Source: Chryseobacterium fluminis
GTDB taxonomy: Bacteria > Bacteroidota > Bacteroidia > Flavobacteriales > Weeksellaceae
Length of the DNA: 64,000 nt
Reading direction: 5' to 3'
Assembly (NCBI RefSeq): GCF_026314945.1
Contig: NZ_CP111121.1
Location: 4,030,001 to 4,094,000, forward strand
Positions 5,979 through 13,622 of the stretch are shown here, one piece after another. The notes under the pieces were generated by a model, which had not been told where the DNA came from, ran no database searches, and saw nothing but the letters and a program-made list of their open reading frames with translations. Each line of letters starts with the position of its first letter. The first letter of the stretch is position 1. A program made the position numbers and the translations under genes.

Positions 5979-6080
5979 AATGTATAATGTACAATGTATA
6001 ATGTAAAAAGTACAATGTATAATGTATGATGTAAAAAGTATAATGTATAATGTAAAAAGTACAATGTATGATGTACAATG
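5979..6080. repeat. Simple-sequence repeat of AATGTATAATGTA type
   Basis: About 100 bp built from variants of AATGTATAATGTA, AATGTACAATGTA and AAAAAGTA. It is low-complexity and without a real reading frame. A similar tract, with units AATGTAGC and AATGTAAC, lies at 12280-12387 after the second exonuclease. Confidence 0.8.
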
Positions 6081-6132
6081 TTAATATTGGAAGGCAGATT
6101 TAATTCTGCTGATGTTTAGAACTCATCTATTC

Positions 6133-6206
6133 GCGGAAATGGTGGAAATGGCAGACACACCTGATTTAGGCTCAGGGTTTTGAGGGTTCGAGTCCCTCTT
6201 TCCGTA
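6133..6206 (+). tRNA. tRNA-Leu(TAG)-like lacking the long variable arm
   Basis: Acceptor GCGGAAA/TTTCCGT, anticodon stem CCTGA/TCAGG with loop TTTAGGC (TAG), T stem GAGGG/CCCTC with loop TTCGAGT, discriminator A. The D arm and both acceptor strands look like an ordinary Leu tRNA, but the variable region is GTTTT, whereas Leu tRNAs are class II with an extra stem-loop. Total length is 74 nt; about 82-88 is usual. Confidence 0.6.
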
Positions 6207-6288
6207 CAATGTATACATCAATAGTGTGTTGATTTATAGCTTATTATTAAAATAATTTACAAAACAAATTTAAAAACATGTAGAAAAA

Positions 6289-6774
6289 ATGGAAACGCAA
6301 CAACCAAAATGGCAGAATATGAACGGGAAATTTTTCCAGCACGCTATCACACAGCTGGTAGAAGAAGCCATCATCCGCGAACAGGCCAGTGGACACCGGC
6401 TGAAAGTATGTGTAGGTTCAGACTCCCACGTATATGGTGACGCCATTAATTATGCCACGGCAGTAGTCTTTATTCGCGAGGGAAAAGGAGCGTTTTCCTT
6501 TATCAGAAAAGAAAGAGAAATACAGCGTATCAGTATCAAGGAGCGAATGTTGAATGAAGTCAACAAATCCGTAGAAATTGCCTATGCTATTTGCTCGATA
6601 CTGGAAACTTATGAAGTGGAAATGGAGGTACACGCAGATATTAACACCGATCCGGATTTCAAATCCAATGTGGCTTTGAAAGATGCCATGGGATATATCC
6701 TTGGAATGGGGTATGTGTTTAAAGCAAAACCTTACGCATTCGCAAGTTCCAATTGTGCCGATATGATGGTGTAA
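6289..6774 (+). CDS. RNase H-like protein of the YkuK/DUF458 family
   Basis: 161 residues, near the full length of the family. The N-terminal half carries VCVGSDSHVYGDAINYATA (about 40-59), with Asp45 and His47 in the position of the first RNase H catalytic carboxylate; a second acidic strand, VHADINTDPDFKSN, lies near 109-122. DUF458/YkuK proteins are predicted RNase H-fold nucleases without an established substrate. It is the first protein gene after the tRNA array; no clear promoter stands in the 82 bp between, so it may be read from array transcripts. The next gene is 82 bp downstream, and the block ends at the terminator at 9042-9070. Confidence 0.8.
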   Translation: METQQPKWQNMNGKFFQHAITQLVEEAIIREQASGHRLKVCVGSDSHVYGDAINYATAVVFIREGKGAFSFIRKEREIQRISIKERMLNEVNKSVEIAYAICSILETYEVEMEVHADINTDPDFKSNVALKDAMGYILGMGYVFKAKPYAFASSNCADMMV

Positions 6775-6856
6775 AAGGCTGGATTTTAAACGATTCAATT
6801 ACTTCCATCCCTCCGGCTTCCATCTAAAAATAAATAAACCATAAAAACTAATAACC

Positions 6857-7633
6857 ATGTATTTTCTAATTCAGGCTAATGTCTATTTAGATCCCGATCA
6901 TTACAAAATTTTTGATGCTTTGGAAGAATTAAATATTGAGTACACCGTCATTAATATTCTTCCGACTGCAGAAAAAATAGACTTTGAAACCGACAGAAAA
7001 GATATTTTTGTATATGGCTCGGTGACCCTAGCAAGGCTGGCAAAACAAAATGCCGGCTGGTTTCCCGGATCTTTTTACGGAGGCAATCATCTGTACGAAG
7101 TGTATTCAACATATTATAGTGAAAACCTTCTCAATCATACCGTATCTGTTCATAAAATTTCGGAAGAATTGATCTGGAAAAATAATGAAATAAAATTTAT
7201 CAAACCTTACAGCGAAGCGAAAATTTTCACAGGAAAAGTTTTCAATGAATCAGAATGGAAAGATTTTGTTTTTGAATCAATAGAAAATAAATCCAACAGA
7301 ATTTCAGTAGATTCCCTGGTTCAGGTTTCTGAAGCCAAACGGCCCATAAAAGAAGCGAGGCTCTGGATTGTTGGCGGGAAAATAATCGATGCAGGATATT
7401 ACAAATTTGATGATTATATTCTTTTTGAAGAAAAAGTTTCAGAAGACGGATTGCATTTTGCCAATGAAATGATCCGGATTTTCGATCTTGAAAAAGCTTT
7501 TGTTATGGATATTTGTTTAACCGGTGAAGGCTGGAAGATTGTGGAAATCAACTGTATCAACAGTTCCGGATTTTATCCGAATACCAATGTGAAAAGTATC
7601 TTCAGAGCATTGAATATTTACTTTTCCCATTAA
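6857..7633 (+). CDS. ATP-grasp protein, R2K clade (DUF4343-like)
   Basis: 258 residues. The C-terminal third has the ATP-grasp metal-binding pattern: FVMDICL with Asp near 221, then KIVEINCINSSGFY with Glu and Asn near 233-235 and the characteristic small-residue turn after it. The N-terminal part lacks the classical preATP-grasp signature, as in the R2K clade described from RNA-repair gene neighbourhoods. ATP-grasp enzymes join a carboxylate to an amine or thiol through acyl phosphate; here the substrate is unknown and might be a peptide or a modified RNA end. It lies 11 bp before the receiver-like gene in the same direction. Confidence 0.75.
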   Translation: MYFLIQANVYLDPDHYKIFDALEELNIEYTVINILPTAEKIDFETDRKDIFVYGSVTLARLAKQNAGWFPGSFYGGNHLYEVYSTYYSENLLNHTVSVHKISEELIWKNNEIKFIKPYSEAKIFTGKVFNESEWKDFVFESIENKSNRISVDSLVQVSEAKRPIKEARLWIVGGKIIDAGYYKFDDYILFEEKVSEDGLHFANEMIRIFDLEKAFVMDICLTGEGWKIVEINCINSSGFYPNTNVKSIFRALNIYFSH

Positions 7634-7644
7634 TAAATAAACCG

Positions 7645-8016
7645 ATGGAAATGACAAAAAGATTATTGTTCCTGGATGATATCAGATATCCGGTTGAGGT
7701 ATACCGGTATACCAAACAAGATGTTTTCCTTAGAAAAGACTGGCATATTGTCCGGAATTATGAGCAGTTCATTAACCGGATCCTGGAAAAAGGACTTCCC
7801 GAAATGATTTCTTTTGACCATGACCTTGCTGATGAACATTATTGGGACCCCAATTCCCGGGAAAGGGTTGAAAAAACAGGATACGACTGCGCAAAATGGC
7901 TGGTAGAGTATTGTATGGATCATTATTTGAACTTGCCAAAATTCTACTGTCACTCCATGAATCCCGTTGGAAAGGAAAATATTGAAAGCCTTTTAAGAAA
8001 TTTCAATAACTATTAA
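7645..8016 (+). CDS. Cyclic-phosphate-processing receiver-like (cREC) protein
   Basis: 123 residues, one domain. The receiver-like start LLFLDDIRYP (Asp11-Asp12) is followed by ISFDHDLAD (Asp58, His59, Asp60) and FYCHSMNPVGKENI near 100-113. The DHDL and CHSMN motifs are not those of a phospho-transfer receiver; they match the cREC family, predicted to process 2',3'-cyclic phosphate ends in RNA-repair operons. This would prepare ends made by metal-independent RNases for the ligase encoded 10 bp downstream. Met3 (7651) is an alternative start. Function is inferred from family and neighbourhood. Confidence 0.75.
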   Translation: MEMTKRLLFLDDIRYPVEVYRYTKQDVFLRKDWHIVRNYEQFINRILEKGLPEMISFDHDLADEHYWDPNSRERVEKTGYDCAKWLVEYCMDHYLNLPKFYCHSMNPVGKENIESLLRNFNNY

Positions 8017-8026
8017 AACTAAAAAA

Positions 8027-9052
8027 ATGATTTTTAAAACATACAATTCTATGGAAAATGCTTACCAGGCCCGCGTGATCGATCAGATCAGGTTGCAGGG
8101 TTTTGGGGATGAGGTTTTCATCGTGCAGGAGAAAGTTCACGGAGCTAATTTCTCTTTCTTTACCGATGGAAAGGAAATTAAAATTGCCAAAAGAACCGCC
8201 TTTATCGAGAAGGGTGAAAAATTCTACAATGCCCATCAAATCTTAGAACGTTACAGAAAAAATGTAATCAGTGTCTTCGAAAAAGTGAAAACTATGTATC
8301 CGGATGTCGAAAGTGTTATTATTTACGGAGAATTGTTCGGGGGTGGCTACAGACACAAAGAAGTTGAGCCTGTAAAAGACGCGGTAACAGTTCAGAAAGG
8401 TATTGAATATGCGCCTTACAACGAATTTTACGCATTCGATATTAAACTGAATGGTGTAACTTATCTGGATACGGATTTAGTCAACCTAATTTTTGAAGAA
8501 ACCGGATTTTTCTATGCAAAAATCTTGTTTCAAGGGACTTTGGATGAGGCTTTGAAATTCCCCAACGCTTTCGATTCTAAAATTCCGGCATGGTTAGGAT
8601 TACCTGAACTGGAAAATAACAGCTGTGAAGGAACCATTATAAAAACGTTGAAAACCAAATATTTCGGCAATGGCTCAAGGGTCATTCTGAAAAATAAAAA
8701 TGAAAAGTGGATTGAAAAATCCAGGGTGATCAGAAAACAGGATAAAACGGTTAAAAAAACAGTTAACTTTAGCGAAAAAGCTCAGGATATTTGGGATGAA
8801 ATCCAAAAATATGTTACTGTAAACAGGTTGAATAACGTTATCAGCAAGACTGGTGAGTTTGAACCTAAAATGATGGGGAAAGTGATCGGGCTTTTGGCAC
8901 AGGATATTTTGGAGGACTTTGAAAAAGATTTTCCGGAAGTTTTTACAACCATAGAAAAAGAAGAACAGAAAAGAATCAACAAAAAAATGAATTCTTTAGC
9001 CATTGATCTGGTAAAAGAAGAATTAATGACGGTAAAATTGGAGTTTCGGTAG
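8027..9052 (+). CDS. RNA ligase, T4 Rnl2 family
   Basis: 341 residues, against 334 in T4 Rnl2, and collinear with it over its length. All nucleotidyltransferase motifs are visible: motif I EKVHGAN with Lys36 as the adenylated residue, motif III YGELFG (Glu102), IIIa FYAFDI (134-139), motif IV EGTIIK (201-206) and motif V ILKNKN (Lys222/Lys224). The C-terminal region with VTVNRLNNVISKTGE matches the Rnl2-specific domain used for RNA binding. Rnl2 enzymes seal 3'-OH/5'-phosphate nicks in duplex RNA, such as breaks in tRNA. The gene is 10 bp behind the cREC gene and is closed by a terminator overlapping its own end. Confidence 0.95.
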   Translation: MIFKTYNSMENAYQARVIDQIRLQGFGDEVFIVQEKVHGANFSFFTDGKEIKIAKRTAFIEKGEKFYNAHQILERYRKNVISVFEKVKTMYPDVESVIIYGELFGGGYRHKEVEPVKDAVTVQKGIEYAPYNEFYAFDIKLNGVTYLDTDLVNLIFEETGFFYAKILFQGTLDEALKFPNAFDSKIPAWLGLPELENNSCEGTIIKTLKTKYFGNGSRVILKNKNEKWIEKSRVIRKQDKTVKKTVNFSEKAQDIWDEIQKYVTVNRLNNVISKTGEFEPKMMGKVIGLLAQDILEDFEKDFPEVFTTIEKEEQKRINKKMNSLAIDLVKEELMTVKLEFR

Positions 9053-9070
9053 TTAATGACCGAAACTTTT
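9042..9070 (+). terminator. Terminator of the RNA-repair operon
   Basis: AGTTTCGG (9042-9049, including the last codons of the ligase) pairs with CCGAAACT (9060-9067) and ends in T. It closes the block 6289-9052 and separates it from the RNase Z-like gene. Confidence 0.7.
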
Positions 9071-9238
9071 TAAGTGTTAAACTGAACCATAAAATGACAA
9101 AGGTTTTATTGATTGAATACAATTGTTATCCAGTAAAGATTTAGTAAACTTTGCGGAAGTAATGATTAAATCTCGTGCTTTGATTCTTTCAGAATGACAA
9201 ACGTCTCCAGAGTTTTTATGGTTAATAAAAATTAAAAA

Positions 9239-10183
9239 ATGATACAGGCAGAAATAAAAAATCTTTTAAAAGAAGACATCAGCATATTAATAAAAATTCC
9301 CAACTCCGGAAAACATTACCTGTGTGATTGCGGTGAAGCCGGTTTACTGACCGTTAGAGAAGTGCAGTCCGTTTCAGCAATATTCATCAGCCATACGCAT
9401 ATTGATCACTTTTCAAATTTTGACGGAATTTTCAGGCACCAGATAGGAAGCGGAGAAAAAGTTGTGATCTGCGGACCAAAAAATATACATTTACAAGTTG
9501 AATCAAGGTTGAAATCTTACACCTGGAATTTGGTGGGTGAAAAAGCAATTGAGTATGAGATACGTGAAATTGTTTCGGAAAAAGAAATCCATGTTTATAA
9601 AATTCATCCGCCCTATTGGAATCTTGAATTGGTGACCCGCCAGAATTTCCTTTTTGAAGACGATTATGTGAACGTTGACTTTGCCATTCTGGATCATAAA
9701 ACAGATTCTATAGCGTATCTGTTCAGGGAAAAAGACACGATTACCTTTCATGAAAATGCTTCCGTATTTAAAAATGGGAAATGGATCAGTGAACTGAAAG
9801 CTGCTTTTGAAAATGATGATCCGGACCGGAAAATTCAGATAGAAGAAGCCGTTTACAATGCTTCCGATTTATTTTATCTTCTGACAAGAAATGAAGGTTA
9901 TACATTAGGGGTAATCATGGATCACGCCGTTTGTGAAAGCAATTATGAAAAAATAAAAAAGGTTTTTACAGGAGCGGATAAGGTGTATATCGAAACATTT
10001 TACAAAGATGAAGATCAGGAATTTGCCAAGATTAATTACCACAGTTATGCCTCTGCATCCGGAAGAATCATGAAAGAATGTGAAGTAAAAGAATCGGTCC
10101 CAATCCATTTTTCCCGAAGATATGTAGAAAGCGATCAACTGGAAATTGAAGAGGCATTTTATAAAGCGTTTCACGGAAATTAA
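9239..10183 (+). CDS. RNase Z-like metallo-beta-lactamase-fold hydrolase
   Basis: 314 residues. The metal site is complete: SHTHIDH (His52, His54, Asp56, His57), IMDHAV near 222 with the bridging Asp, and PIHFSRRY near 285-292, which corresponds to the THFSPRY motif of RNase Z. RNase Z cuts pre-tRNA 3' of the discriminator base. The long flexible-arm region typical of housekeeping RNase Z is not obvious, so this is a divergent member and could be a phosphodiesterase. It is transcribed with the repair genes but separated from the ligase by a terminator and 186 bp holding AACTTTGCGG (near 9144), a weak promoter candidate. Its nearness to a tRNA array and ligase fits a tRNA 3'-end role. Confidence 0.8.
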   Translation: MIQAEIKNLLKEDISILIKIPNSGKHYLCDCGEAGLLTVREVQSVSAIFISHTHIDHFSNFDGIFRHQIGSGEKVVICGPKNIHLQVESRLKSYTWNLVGEKAIEYEIREIVSEKEIHVYKIHPPYWNLELVTRQNFLFEDDYVNVDFAILDHKTDSIAYLFREKDTITFHENASVFKNGKWISELKAAFENDDPDRKIQIEEAVYNASDLFYLLTRNEGYTLGVIMDHAVCESNYEKIKKVFTGADKVYIETFYKDEDQEFAKINYHSYASASGRIMKECEVKESVPIHFSRRYVESDQLEIEEAFYKAFHGN

Positions 10184-10286
10184 AAAAACTTATATTTTTT
10201 TTACAACAGACCAACACTTAGGCACGAAAATATGATAAAATTCTACTAAGGACCTTTTGAGTCTTGGAACAGATGAAATAAAAGAA

Positions 10287-10832
10287 ATGAATACAACCAA
10301 CGAAATATTAATGGTCGATCTGGAAGCTACATGTTGGGAGAACGACCGGATCCCGACGGGTCAGAAAGTCGATATTATAGAAATAGGAATTTGCGAATTA
10401 AACAGAACAAGCAAAATAATTTCCAGAAAGCAAAGCATTTATATCATTCCTGAAAGGTCTAAAATCAGTAAGTTTTGTACGGATTTAACAGGAATTACAC
10501 CGCAGTTAATTAAAGAAAAAGGAATTGATTTCGAAGATGCCTGCGAGAAAATTAAAGAGGAATATCACTCTCATTCTCTTAGCTGGGCAGGTTTCGGAAG
10601 TTTTGATAAAGAACAGATGATGCAGCAATGTGATGCTCTCGGTATTGAAAATCCTTTCTCGCAACATTATATTAATGTGATGAATCTATTCAGCAATTAT
10701 AACGGACTTCATAAAATGATGGGTTTGAAAAGAGCTCTTCGCGCGATGAATATGAATTTTGAAGGCCATCATCACAACGGAGCAGACGATGCTTACAATG
10801 CAGCCAGAATTTTAAGAGAAATTTTGGGCTGA
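10287..10832 (+). CDS. DEDDh 3'-5' exonuclease, paralogue 1
   Basis: 181 residues from the ATG at 10287; an upstream in-frame TTG at 10257 is less likely. Motifs: VDLEATCW (Asp11, Glu13; ExoI), WAGFGSFDKEQM (ExoII Asp near 110) and HHHNGADDAYNAA (ExoIII His and Asp near 160-166). This is the ERI-1/KapD-like branch of DEDDh nucleases, which trim RNA 3' ends; the DLEATCW opening is typical of that branch. A close paralogue (11729) lies beyond an array of 177-bp repeats. In this setting 3' trimming of damaged tRNA or turnover of the repeat RNAs is plausible. Confidence 0.9.
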   Translation: MNTTNEILMVDLEATCWENDRIPTGQKVDIIEIGICELNRTSKIISRKQSIYIIPERSKISKFCTDLTGITPQLIKEKGIDFEDACEKIKEEYHSHSLSWAGFGSFDKEQMMQQCDALGIENPFSQHYINVMNLFSNYNGLHKMMGLKRALRAMNMNFEGHHHNGADDAYNAARILREILG

Positions 10833-10897
10833 TGATTAACCAATTAAATAACAGAAATTTGCAGATTACTGACACTCAGGTAATATTAGTTTTAAAA

Positions 10898-11690
10898 GTG
10901 ATCACTAAAAAAACTAAAGTGTTCTAAAGTGTAAAAAAATCTCAGCAGCAGATTATAAAAGACATCACATTTTAACACTTAAGTAGTATGAAGTAAAAAT
11001 AATGCTTGTGAAAAGTACACGTAAGTTTATGAAAATCTCTGATTTTCTTCTTATGTGACCTACTATTTTTCAAAGTGATCCACTAAAAAAACTAAAGTGT
11101 TATTAAGTGTAAAAAAATCTCAGCAGCAGATTATCAAAACATCATGTTTTAACACTTAAGTAGTATGAAGTAAAAATAATGCTTGTGAAAAGAACACGTA
11201 AGTCTTGAAAATCTCTGATTTTCTTCTTATGTGACCTACTATTTTTCAAAGTGATCCACTAAAAAAACTAAAGTGTTCTAAAGTGTAAAAAAATCTCAGC
11301 AGCAGATTATCAAAACATCATGTTTTAACACTTAAGTAGTATGAAGTAAAAATAATGCTTGTGAAAAGAACACGTAAGTCTTGAAAATCTCTGATTTTCT
11401 TCTTATGTGACCTACTATTTTTCAAAGTGATCCACTAAAAAAACTAAAGTGTTCTTAAGTGTAAAAAAATCTTAGCAGCAGACTATAAAAGACATCATGT
11501 TTTAACACTAAAGCAGTATTAAGTAAAATAATGCTTGTGAAAAGTACATGTAAGTTTATGAAAATCTCTGATTTTCTTCTTATGTGACCTACTATTTTTC
11601 AAAGTGATCAACTAAAAAAACTAAAGTATTCTTAAGTGTAAAAAAATCCTATTATCAGAATATAAAAAGACATATTACTTATCAAGTAAG
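10898..11690 (+). repeat. Tandem array, 4.5 copies of a 177-bp structured unit
   Basis: Unit starts lie at 10898, 11075, 11251, 11427 and 11604 (periods 177, 176, 176, 177); the fifth is partial. Copies 2 and 3 are nearly identical, so expansion is recent. Each unit can fold: ACTAAAGTGTT pairs with AACACTTAAGT around small hairpins AATCT/AGATT and AAAACATCATGTTTT, followed by a long hairpin CACGTAAG..GAAAATC TCT GATTTTC..CTTATGTG. An 18-codon frame (MLVKSTRKFMKISDFLLM) in copy 1 is broken in copies 2 and 3, which argues for RNA structure and not a peptide. The array separates two paralogous exonuclease genes. Confidence 0.9.
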
Positions 11691-11728
11691 AGATGATCTG
11701 CGACTTATGTCAATAAAAATTTAAACGA

Positions 11729-12295
11729 ATGAAAACAACAGACAATATATTAATTATAGATCTCGAAGCGACGTGCTGGAATGACCGCCCGCCGAGAGGT
11801 CAGGCAAGTGAAATTATAGAAATCGGCGTCTGTATCATGGATGCAAAAACCGGCAGGATTTCACAAAATGAGGGAATTCTCGTAAAACCACAATTTTCAA
11901 AAGTAAGCCCGTTCTGTACGGAGCTGACTTCTATTACCCAGGAGATGCTTGATGACGAAGGCATTCTATTGGAAGATGCATTAGATATTCTGAGAGCAGA
12001 ATACGATTCTGAAGACCTGACCTGGGCGAGTTACGGAAACTATGATCTGAATATGCTTAAAGATCAGGCAGGAAAGTTTAATGTCGATTATCCTTTAAGT
12101 GATGCTCATATCAATGTGAAAACATTGTTCGGAGAACTGCATCCGACCGTCCGCAAAAGTGTCGGAATGGCAAGGGCTTTAGGCGAGCTGAATTTTAAAC
12201 TTGAAGGCACCCATCACAGGGGGGTGGATGACGCAAAGAACATTGCAAAAATTTTACACTGGTGTCTGCAGCGGATGAATAATGTAACAATGTAG
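11729..12295 (+). CDS. DEDDh 3'-5' exonuclease, paralogue 2
   Basis: 188 residues, same layout as the gene at 10287: IDLEATCW (Asp11, Glu13), WASYGNYDLNML (ExoII Asp near 110) and THHRGVDDAKNIA (ExoIII). The two proteins align along their whole length without gaps of note, so they arose by duplication but have diverged well beyond the near-identical repeats between them. The ATG at 11729 follows the partial fifth repeat by about 40 bp. The C terminus (RMNNVTM) runs into a low-complexity tract, so the last residues may be an extension from repeat sequence. Role as for paralogue 1. Confidence 0.9.
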   Translation: MKTTDNILIIDLEATCWNDRPPRGQASEIIEIGVCIMDAKTGRISQNEGILVKPQFSKVSPFCTELTSITQEMLDDEGILLEDALDILRAEYDSEDLTWASYGNYDLNMLKDQAGKFNVDYPLSDAHINVKTLFGELHPTVRKSVGMARALGELNFKLEGTHHRGVDDAKNIAKILHWCLQRMNNVTM

Positions 12296-12387
12296 CAATG
12301 TAGCAATGTAGCAGTGTAGCAGTGTAGCAGTGAGCAATTTAACAATTTACCAGTATAATAATGTAACAATGTAACAATGTAACAATT
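12280..12387. repeat. Simple-sequence repeat of AATGTAGC/AATGTAAC type
   Basis: About 100 bp of short units AATGTAGC, CAGTGTAG and AATGTAAC, overlapping the last codons of the exonuclease. It is the same kind of tract as at 5979-6080. Confidence 0.8.
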
Positions 12388-12470
12388 TTATTTGTATACT
12401 ATTGGCTCCCTTTTTTAAAACGGGAGTTTTTATTTATATAGCGATGATGAATTATTCTATCTTTGCCGAC

Positions 12471-13622
12471 ATGAAAACTAAGGCATTTCTATTTTTAATG
12501 ATTTCAAATTTTGCTTTGGCCCAAAGTTTTGAAGTTTTTTATCCAAACACGGAGAATATGTACTTTGTGGATATTTCAAAGAACGATCAGGATTATAAAA
12601 TGAAATTTCAGTTCAATAATTATGAAAATAAATTTTATGTTATGAACCGCTTGCTTTTTGATAACAAAACAGCAAAATCCCTATTGTATATAAAATTTCT
12701 GAATATTTACGCCGTCAGTAACAGAAGGCAGGTGAATTTTTATGGTTTTGGTGAACTCTTCCCTAAAAAAGGTTTCTATAAAACAGGTAATACGAAAAAT
12801 TTCCTGGGAGAAAAAGCTGAAGAATATAATTTTGACAGCGATATTTCTCCGATTAAATTGTGGTTTGCAGACGGAACCCAGGCCGAAAATGAAATGTACG
12901 GTTATCTGAAGGATCTGAATGTACTGCAAAATATCCCTAAAAATAAAAAACTGGTCGGAGTAAGTCTTCATGATATCGTTTTTGATAACAGCACTGCCGG
13001 GAAAAAGGAAAAAAGTTTTATGAAAAGCAGTCTGGAAAACTTTATCTGGAGCGGTGGAAATTCGGAATACAGCAAGTGTATGAAAAACTTTGAAGAAAAC
13101 CGGAAACTGGATCTGGCATTGGTATCAATACCTAAAGAAAAAAAATTCACGTATGAAATTTCAGAAAAATATACAGGTAGGGAGTTTACCAGAGAATATT
13201 CCGGATTTTCAGATGATACCAGAACCACTTTCATCAGATCTTTCACGGATAAAAAGACGAATGAAAATAAAGCCTATTATTATGATCAGCCCAATAATTC
13301 CGTTTTAACCGGAAGTTTGAAAGAGGGTACTTTTTACTATACCGGAGCCTACAGGTTCAATGATGAATGTAAAGGGAGTGACTATAAAAAAATAGAAGAG
13401 AATGAAGATCACATTCTGATTCTGAGATATCCAACCACGGGAAAATATGAACTTGTGGTCTGCGAAATCCAGAAAAAAAACGCTCCAAAATTTTTTTATG
13501 ATGACCTGAAAGCAACAGGATTTTTAAAATCGATTAAAAGCTTAAACAGTCACCTGGACGAATACAGTTCCACTGCTGATGTTAAGAAATCCAATACTCA
13601 AATAATCTTCGAAAAAAAATGA
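12471..13622 (+). CDS. Secreted protein of unknown function
   Basis: 383 residues from the ATG at 12471, chosen because it begins a clean signal peptide (MKTKAFLFLMISNFALAQ, cleavage after the Ala-Gln) and because TATCTTTG at 12458, a consensus -7 element, would be inside a gene started at 12402. The mature protein is rich in Lys, Asn and aromatic residues, has no membrane segment and shows no motif I recognise. Its stop overlaps the next start (ATGA), so it is coupled to the WG-repeat gene. It is probably periplasmic or outer-membrane associated. Confidence 0.75.
   Translation: MKTKAFLFLMISNFALAQSFEVFYPNTENMYFVDISKNDQDYKMKFQFNNYENKFYVMNRLLFDNKTAKSLLYIKFLNIYAVSNRRQVNFYGFGELFPKKGFYKTGNTKNFLGEKAEEYNFDSDISPIKLWFADGTQAENEMYGYLKDLNVLQNIPKNKKLVGVSLHDIVFDNSTAGKKEKSFMKSSLENFIWSGGNSEYSKCMKNFEENRKLDLALVSIPKEKKFTYEISEKYTGREFTREYSGFSDDTRTTFIRSFTDKKTNENKAYYYDQPNNSVLTGSLKEGTFYYTGAYRFNDECKGSDYKKIEENEDHILILRYPTTGKYELVVCEIQKKNAPKFFYDDLKATGFLKSIKSLNSHLDEYSSTADVKKSNTQIIFEKK

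Noticed and set aside
5887..6078. Minus-strand frame of 63 codons
   Set aside because: It is the translation of the simple-sequence repeat and a tRNA-like element; its amino acid pattern is only I, Y, H, T and F repeats.
4598..6206. An ordinary housekeeping tRNA operon
   Set aside because: Several members lack an anticodon arm, U33, the class II variable arm or half of the molecule, which is not seen in essential tRNA clusters; some members alone could still be functional.
11002..11058. Conserved peptide in each 177-bp repeat
   Set aside because: The 18-codon frame in copy 1 is broken by a stop in copies 2 and 3, although the hairpin in the same place is kept.
10898..11690. CRISPR array
   Set aside because: The repeated unit is about 177 bp with no unique spacers between short repeats, and there are no cas genes in the window.
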